From: Prevotella sp.
Lineage (GTDB): Bacteria > Bacteroidota > Bacteroidia > Bacteroidales > Bacteroidaceae
Direction of reading: 5' to 3'
Length of the DNA stretch: 51,708 nucleotides
Assembly (NCBI GenBank): GCA_017478085.1
Contig: JAFVEE010000129.1
Span: forward strand, 1-51,708
The notes below the pieces were generated by a model. The model was not told the origin of the DNA. It worked only from the letters and a program-made list of their open reading frames with translations, and did not search any database. Positions 49,390 to 51,708 of the stretch are shown one piece after another; position 1 is the stretch's first letter; each line of letters opens with the position of its first letter. Both the position numbers and the translations under genes were made by a program.

Positions 49390-50249
49390 TGTCCTAAATA
49401 GGTCTTGAGCAGTTTGTTGTTCGTGTTCTCGCGCAGGTGCCTGATGGCTTTCTCCTTGATCTGGCGCACGCGTTCGCGCGTCAGGCCGTGGCGGGCGCCT
49501 ATCTCGTCGAGCGTCAGCTCTGGCTGGTTAATGCCGAAGTAGGCCTCAACGATGCTTCGCTCGCGCTCCTTCAGCGTCTTCAGCGCGGTGTTGATCTCGG
49601 CGCGCAGCGACTCCAGCACCAGCTCGCGGTCGGTGGCGGGGGCGTTGTCGTTCACGAGGATGTCGAGCAGCGAGTTGTCTTCGCCCTCGGCAAAGGGTGC
49701 GTCGACCGACACGTGGCGCCCGCTCACGTTGATGGCCTCGTCTATTTTTTCCTGAGGCATGTCGAGGTGTTCCGAGATCTCCTCTACCGACGGTCGCCGC
49801 TCGTGCTCCTGCTCGAACTTGCTGAGCACGCGGTTGATCTTGTTGACCGAACTGACCTGGTTGAGCGGCAGCCTCACTATGCGGCTCTGCTCGGCGAGCG
49901 CCTGCAGTATGCTCTGGCGAATCCACCACACGGCGTACGATATGAACTTGAACCCGCGGGTCTCGTCGAAGCGCTCAGCGGCCTTGAGCAGGCCCAGGTT
50001 GCCCTCGTTGATGAGGTCGGGCAGGCTGAGGCCCTGGTTCTGGTATTGCTTGGCCACCGACACCACGAATCGCAGGTTGGCCCTGGTCAGCCGTTCTATG
50101 GCCTTGCGGTCGCCTTTGCGTATGCGTTGTGCCAGCTCCACCTCTTCCTCCACGCTGATCATTTCCTCCTTGCCTATCTCCTGCAAGTATTTGTCGAGCG
50201 ACTCGCTCTCGCGGTTGGTGATCGATTTCGTGATCTTCAGTTGCCTCAT
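49386..50249 (-). CDS. rpoD: Primary sigma factor RpoD/SigA (Bacteroidetes short type)
   Basis: A 287-residue group 1 sigma factor that recognises the TTTG/TAnnTTTG promoters seen across this window. Regions: 1.2 ([20 protein letters not shown]), 2 ([55 protein letters not shown]), 3 ([20 protein letters not shown]) and 4 ([33 protein letters not shown]). Region 1.1 is absent, as usual in this phylum. The promoter is canonical. Four genes follow on the same strand with overlapping stops and starts, so they are probably expressed with the sigma factor unless an internal promoter or processing site separates them. Confidence 0.97.
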   Translation of the reverse strand: MRQLKITKSITNRESESLDKYLQEIGKEEMISVEEEVELAQRIRKGDRKAIERLTRANLRFVVSVAKQYQNQGLSLPDLINEGNLGLLKAAERFDETRGFKFISYAVWWIRQSILQALAEQSRIVRLPLNQVSSVNKINRVLSKFEQEHERRPSVEEISEHLDMPQEKIDEAINVSGRHVSVDAPFAEGEDNSLLDILVNDNAPATDRELVLESLRAEINTALKTLKERERSIVEAYFGINQPELTLDEIGARHGLTRERVRQIKEKAIRHLRENTNNKLLKTYLGQ

Positions 50250-50274
50250 AGTCAGTACATATTAAAGCCTACTG

Positions 50275-50306
50275 CAAAGTTAAGACTTTTATTTGGAATG
50301 ACCAAA
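50275..50306 (-). promoter_or_regulatory. Promoter of the rpoD operon
   Basis: Minus-strand TTTG (50303-50306), 20-bp spacer, TAACTTTG (50275-50282), about 26 bp before the ATG. It is a consensus promoter, suggesting autoregulation by the sigma factor it encodes. Confidence 0.8.
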
Positions 50307-50337
50307 AAAAACAGCCTTTTTCTTTCGGCGTGCAATC

Positions 50338-50452
50338 CGTTGAAGTATAACGGGGCCTCCATTGATGGTCAACGGGGCCTTCGTTGATGGTCAACGGAGG
50401 CCTCGTTGATAGACAACGGAGGCTCCATTGAGCGTCAATGGAGCCTCCGTTG
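50338..50452. repeat. Array of five 22-bp tandem repeats upstream of rpoD
   Basis: Units start at 50338, 50360, 50382, 50404 and 50426, with a partial sixth. The common core is CAACGGRGCCTTCGTTG, alternating with a diverged form CAACGGAGGCTCCATTG. Arms CAACG/CGTTG surround the GAGCCTT centre. Period and centre match the array at 28601, while the arms differ. It lies in the 394-bp gap upstream of rpoD. Confidence 0.85.
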
Positions 50453-50643
50453 TAAAGGGGGACTATTTCTATTTCACGCTACCTTGCGCCTTTCAAAACT
50501 TTTGGGCTTCCTGCCAGCCGACAAGATGGGGCTTCAGAAACTTTTGGCCGTCGCGACGCGCCATTAGTCATCGGCTTACCGAGCTTTTCTAAAAAAGCGG
50601 TCAGTTGAAATAAGTATTGGTCAGGAAGTAAGTGCGATTCCAG
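50453..50643. other. Intergenic remainder between the 22-bp array and the small lipoprotein gene
   Basis: Contains two similar segments (AAAACTTTTGGGCTTC near 50494 and CAGAAACTTTTGGCCGTC near 50534) and the out-of-frame 3' end of the lipoprotein gene (50601-50643). No promoter, tRNA or intact ORF is recognised. Confidence 0.4.
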
Positions 50644-50877
50644 TCAACAATCTTCAGCTCCGACGTTAATACACTTGACGGCCAGCGAGTGGTCGTAGTT
50701 GCCATCAGTAATCTTCTTGTTCATTACGTCCTGCTCAGTCTCAGGTTCTGAAGGAAGAGGGTTGTCGTCTTTGCTACTGCATGAAGAAAGCGCCATTGTG
50801 GTGCCGCAAACGAAGGTAGCGGCCATCATACACTTTTTCATCATCTTCTTTCTTGAGAATTCGTATAACACCTTCAT
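50644..50877 (-). CDS. Short lipoprotein gene, possibly frameshifted
   Basis: A 77-codon frame encodes a lipoprotein signal (MMKKCMMAATFVCG, then ALSSC with Cys33) followed by SSKDDNPLPSEPETEQDV and only 27 more residues ending KCINVGAEDC. The next minus-strand frame continues with SVLTSELKIVDWNRTYFLTN and TYFN before a stop at 50601, which looks like real beta-strand protein. A single-base indel near 50670 would join the two. The start overlaps the DUF3089 stop by 4 bp (ATGA); Met12 (50844) is the more typical signal-peptide start. No family is recognised. Confidence 0.55.
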   Translation of the reverse strand: MKVLYEFSRKKMMKKCMMAATFVCGTTMALSSCSSKDDNPLPSEPETEQDVMNKKITDGNYDHSLAVKCINVGAEDC

Positions 50878-51708
50878 TTCACACTACCTTGATAGGCTGC
50901 ACATCTTTCAGCGACATTAGCCTTAATATTGTTATAGTATAAGGAATAATCTGCGTGGTGGAAACTATCCGGCCCAAAACCCATGCCCAGACTGTCATCT
51001 ATAGGCTCTATTACCTTAGTCGTTGTAACGACCACGCCTCTTTCGGCGTCAACCTTTGCGTCGGCCGCCTCTGGAATAATCTCATACTTCCCGGTTGTGG
51101 CGTTCATAATCCGCGCACCGAGATTCTCGGAGGCAGGTGCATAGGTGTCATCCCGTTTCCAGTTAAGCGGGTTGATGCTGATGGCGCCATCCAGAACCAC
51201 GAAGTTCTTCTGGTTCTTATTTCCCGGCCCCTCCGTATTCCAGGAGATGATGACGCCCGTATCATCAGCTCCCTTTGCAAATTTCAGGTGTTTGTTCTTT
51301 GCAAGGAAATCATCAGTTATCGAATAGCCTATCACGTAGGCAGCTATCATGCGCTTGAGGTACTCTGGGTGCTTACCCATGTATTCGCTAAGAATATAGG
51401 TCAGCATCTGCGAACCCTGAGAATGCCCTGCCAATATGAACGGGCGGCCTTCGTTGTAGTTTTCAAAATAGTAATCCAGGGCTGCGTAGAGATCCTGCAG
51501 CGGTGTGCCGCTAAGAATCTTATTTCTTTCTTCTGCGGTTGATTTCACTACTGTTGCAAAATTCATTTGCCTGTAGTAAGGAGCGAAAACATTTGTCGAA
51601 GTTTCATATGCAGTTCCCTGCTCCTCTAAATCAGCTTGTGCACCTGCATGCATACCTTTATGATCTATACTGCCAATTACAGGAGCACCCTCACTGAAAT
51701 CTTCGTAT
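50874..51708 (-). CDS. DUF3089 alpha/beta-hydrolase-like protein, 5' end outside window
   Basis: The C-terminal ~277 residues of a DUF3089 protein, an alpha/beta-hydrolase-fold family. The frame is open to the window edge (before the first Met it reads DFSEGAPVIGSIDHKG), so the true start is beyond 51708. FAPYYRQMNF and the nucleophile elbow FILAGHSQGSQML are typical; a later Asp/His pair is expected around VIISWNTEG and SFHHADYSLYYNN. It is probably exported and may act on esters or lipids. It has lower GC and looser codon use than most neighbours, hinting at a different history. Confidence 0.85.
   Translation of the reverse strand, partial: YEDFSEGAPVIGSIDHKGMHAGAQADLEEQGTAYETSTNVFAPYYRQMNFATVVKSTAEERNKILSGTPLQDLYAALDYYFENYNEGRPFILAGHSQGSQMLTYILSEYMGKHPEYLKRMIAAYVIGYSITDDFLAKNKHLKFAKGADDTGVIISWNTEGPGNKNQKNFVVLDGAISINPLNWKRDDTYAPASENLGARIMNATTGKYEIIPEAADAKVDAERGVVVTTTKVIEPIDDSLGMGFGPDSFHHADYSLYYNNIKANVAERCAAYQGSVK

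Overview
The window reads as chromosomal DNA of a GC-rich Bacteroidales bacterium, most likely Prevotellaceae. The evidence is a SusC/SusD pair with a hybrid two-component regulator, a T9SS-type sorting tail and a T9SS plug-family protein, a serine palmitoyltransferase, a short primary sigma factor of the Bacteroidetes type, and many promoters with the Bacteroidetes -7 element TAnnTTTG, several with TTTG 19-20 bp upstream. No phage, conjugative element, CRISPR array or rRNA is visible. Gene calls rest on reading the translations and family recognition; no database search was run.

Layout. 1-7.2 kb: the 3' part of lepA, a Crp/Fnr-type regulator, an AGCS amino-acid symporter and a large modular pectate lyase, all on +. 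7.3-14.3 kb: ftsK-lolA-DUF5687 permease, a second pectate lyase and a 29-residue membrane peptide. 14.3-17.7 kb: a 2-oxoacid:ferredoxin oxidoreductase operon (4Fe-4S subunit, VorB, TPP subunit, gamma subunit) invaded twice by a small element with terminal inverted repeats. The first copy carries a DUF559 endonuclease gene and the second is a deleted derivative. 17.7-23 kb: TrmH-family methyltransferase, TamL-like outer-membrane protein, and a propeller-DUF362 fusion. 23-32.8 kb: a SusD/SusC pair with a divergent hybrid two-component sensor, separated by a 22-bp tandem-repeat array. 32.8-40.5 kb: housekeeping genes (MBL hydrolase, reverse rubrerythrin, cytidine deaminase, Nudix, a tiny Cys-rich membrane protein, DAGK-like lipid kinase, serine palmitoyltransferase), tRNA-Cys and tRNA-Pro. 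40.5-47.3 kb: a candidate small RNA, a kinase-less propeller/AraC membrane regulator, the T9SS plug-family protein, map, tsaD and a CinA-type amidohydrolase. 47.3-50.3 kb: an overlapping five-gene operon headed by the primary sigma factor and ending in HprK-like, S24/S26 peptidase and PqqD-like genes. 50.3-51.7 kb: a second 22-bp array, a small possibly frameshifted lipoprotein gene and a DUF3089 protein cut by the window end.

Most notable is the DUF559 element. Its two copies lie exactly at gene-gene junctions of the oxidoreductase operon. In each case the left inverted repeat supplies the last codons and stop of the upstream subunit, and the right end supplies an ATG plus about 23 in-frame codons to the downstream subunit. 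The downstream TPP and gamma subunits therefore begin with nearly identical foreign leaders. A related GC-rich palindrome sits in frame inside the SusD lipoprotein signal peptide. Other items worth following are the RiPP-like PqqD/HprK/peptidase trio in the sigma operon, the paired 22-bp arrays whose stem arms change together, the candidate sRNA near 40.6 kb, and the kinase-less membrane regulator.
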